Source: CBDCWT01 sp965223305 (GTDB taxonomy: Bacteria; Planctomycetota; Planctomycetia; Pirellulales; Pirellulaceae). From it: 64,000 nt of DNA. Position 1 is the first letter of the stretch. Every line of letters starts with the position of its first letter. The DNA is taken from the NCBI GenBank assembly GCA_965223305.1, contig CBDCWT010000035.1:74915-138914 (forward strand), written 5' to 3'. The position numbers were made by a program, and so were the translations under genes. The notes under the pieces are model-generated. The model saw nothing but the letters and a program-made list of their open reading frames with translations. It was not told the origin of the DNA and searched no databases. Positions 62,463-64,000 of this stretch are shown here, piece by piece.

Positions 62463-64000
62463 CTACGCCCGGAGCGATCCGCCAACTTCACGATCCAGCG
62501 CCCGAGCGATCCGGTCCCGTGCCCGCTCGATTTCGTTCTCGGCCGTTGTCGGGTCCGGTGCGGCAAAGGTGACCCGGTAGGCCAGGCTCTTGTTCCCCTG
62601 AGCGATTCCTTCGCCATCGTACGTGTCGAACAACGTAATATCAGTAGCCAATGGTCCCGCGCCGCGTGCAATAGCCTGGTGGACATCGCGCGCAGCCGTT
62701 GACTCGGGCACGACGACAGCAAAATCCTGCTTGATCGGCTGATGCCGCCCGACCGGCTTGACGTTCCATGGATTCCCGACGAATCCGCGAACGATTCGAG
62801 ATCGATCTCAGCGACGGCAACCCGACGATCGATGCCGAAGTTCGCCGCGACTCGCGGGTGCAGTTCACCACAATGCCGATTTCAACCCCGTCGACCGCGA
62901 CCGAGGCGGAACGACGGGATGCAGCGACGGATGGACGACGAAGGAGAACTCCGCCTCGTCTGCGCCCAGACGCCGGAGCAGGTGTTCAACGGCTCCTTTC
63001 ACATCGAAGTAGTCGATCTCCGCTTCGGAGGCCGAGTACAACCCATCCTCCTCGCGCGTTCCAGCCATCACAATCCCAACCGCTCGTCGCTCGTCGGGTA
63101 GATTGTCAACCCCATCCGGCTGGTAGATTCGAGCCGTTTCGAACAAGCGGACACTCTGGCCAAATTTTAGATTCTCGGCAAGCACCCGCAGCAGCGAAGG
63201 CAACATCGTCGGCCGCATGAGCACCCAGTCCGCCCGAAGCGGGTTCGACGCCCGCACGTTACGGCTCTTCAGGCCTCGGGTAGCCCCCCTAGCACCTCGG
63301 GAACCTCGTCCCGGCTCGGAGACAACGAAAGAAGATCTTCGTCGTTGATCATCGTGTAGGTCTGCGCCTGAAACAGTCCAGCCTCGACGAGCGCGTTCTG
63401 CGCGATCTGGTCGACCAGCCGCTCGGTCGATCGTGACACCGTACAGCTGTTCCGGTGACCAACGTCTCCGGAACATGCTCGTAGCCGTGGATTCTGATGA
63501 CCTCCTCGACCAGATCGGCGGCGATCGTAATGTCGTTCCTGTAGGTCGGCGGGTGGGTGACGAGCGTCACCTCGCCATCAATTTCGGTCACCGTCGGTTG
63601 GAGATCGAGCCGATCGAAAATTTCCTTGATCCGGTCCGAGCGGCACGACCATACCCAGCAAGCGCTCGACCTCGCTGTACTTCATCCGGACTTCGCGCCG
63701 GGTTCGCGGGCGGAGAAACTGGTCAGCGTAGGCAACGACACGGGCGTCGGGGTCGACCTGCCGGACGAGCTCGGCGATTCGTTCCGCCGCGACTGATGCT
63801 CCGTTTGGATCGATGTCTCGACCGAATCGGGCGCTGGCATCGGTGTTAAGCTTGAGGTAGCGGGTGGTCTGCCGGATCGACTTCGGCTCAAACAGGCAGA
63901 TTCCAGCAGCACGCGACTCGTCGCCTCGGTAACCTCGGTGTCGACGCCGCCCATAACCCGGCCACCGCAACCGCTCGCGCTTTGTCCGCGATAACCATCG
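62463..64000 (-). CDS. pheT: phenylalanyl-tRNA synthetase beta chain, frameshifted, partial
   Basis: The 5' part lies beyond the window. In minus-strand order: AVAVAGVMGG and ESACLFEPKSIRQTTRYL with RFGRDIDPNG (B3/B4), SEVERLLGMVVPL, then VTEIDGEVTLVTHPPTYRND and DLVEEVIRIHGYEHVPE (B5), RNVRASNPLRADWVLMRPTM with LLRVLAENLKFG and VRLFETARIYQPDG (core), DYFDVKGAVEHLLRRLGADE, and the ferredoxin-like C-terminus LFDTYDGEGIAQGNKSLAYR. At least four frameshifts. It makes Phe-tRNA with PheS. The stop at 62463 is 41 bases before the HisZ/HisS start. Confidence 0.85.

Noticed and set aside
56257..64000. Pseudogenes or programmed frameshifts in the right-hand genes
   Set aside because: Every gene including essential pheT is hit several times, with no shared slippery site; sequence error explains it better.

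Overview
The window is not one genome. It reads as three pieces of DNA joined end to end. Positions 1 to about 49,970 look like a planctomycete of the Pirellula/Rhodopirellula kind. The signs are secreted proteins with the LEPR-XLL type N-terminus, an ECF sigma factor overlapping a kinase-TPR gene, DUF1080 and DUF885 proteins, McsA/McsB, and many short palindromic repeats between genes. Positions about 49,970 to 51,130 hold the 3' end of a methyltransferase gene and an M24-fold gene of different base composition. Positions about 51,130 to 64,000 look like a Chloroflexota (Thermomicrobia-like) or possibly actinobacterial genome: FhaA N-domain, LprG-like lipoprotein with a DHA2 transporter, rpe, PP2C, ruvA and a pheT-hisZ/S-hisG-hisD run. 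Both joins cut through genes, so I regard the contig as chimeric. From about 56.2 kb to the end every gene is broken by several frameshifts while the protein signal continues across them, which points to sequencing or consensus error rather than gene decay.

Planctomycete part, left to right: a small membrane protein; a UVR-motif protein; trpE; mcsA-mcsB (protein arginine kinase pair); coaD with a class V aminotransferase; a small membrane protein followed by a 182-bp palindromic element; a deacetylase-fold protein; a vWA membrane protein with a Tat-like cyclase-fold protein; DUF885 and DUF1080 secreted proteins; an isopropylmalate dehydrogenase-like gene overlapping a Gfo/Idh oxidoreductase; a 1,185-residue secreted seven-repeat protein; a PPK2; a membrane protein; an ECF sigma factor overlapping a membrane Ser/Thr kinase with TPRs (ended by a second copy of the palindromic element); a LEPR-XLL metzincin; aminopeptidase N.

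The most interesting region is 32.9 to 50 kb. Five genes on the minus strand encode a shortened SecA, a GAF-HlyD fusion, an M50 protease-HlyD fusion, a PilZ protein and a HlyD-type adaptor. Divergent from them is a giant surface protein (about 2,880 residues before the join) with LEPR-XLL, DUF4347, beta-helix, PKD, propeller, seven 'VWES' repeats and seven calcium-loop FG-GAP repeats. No ABC transporter or TolC is in view, so I propose a dedicated export and surface-assembly locus in which a second SecA may be the motor. Three LEPR-XLL proteins in the window are possible clients.

In the right-hand part the intact stretch (51.5 to 56.1 kb) holds an operon resembling mycobacterial LprG-P55 lipid export; the frameshifted stretch holds PP2C, an amidohydrolase, ruvA and the histidine/pheT genes. 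I saw no rRNA, tRNA, CRISPR array or prophage.
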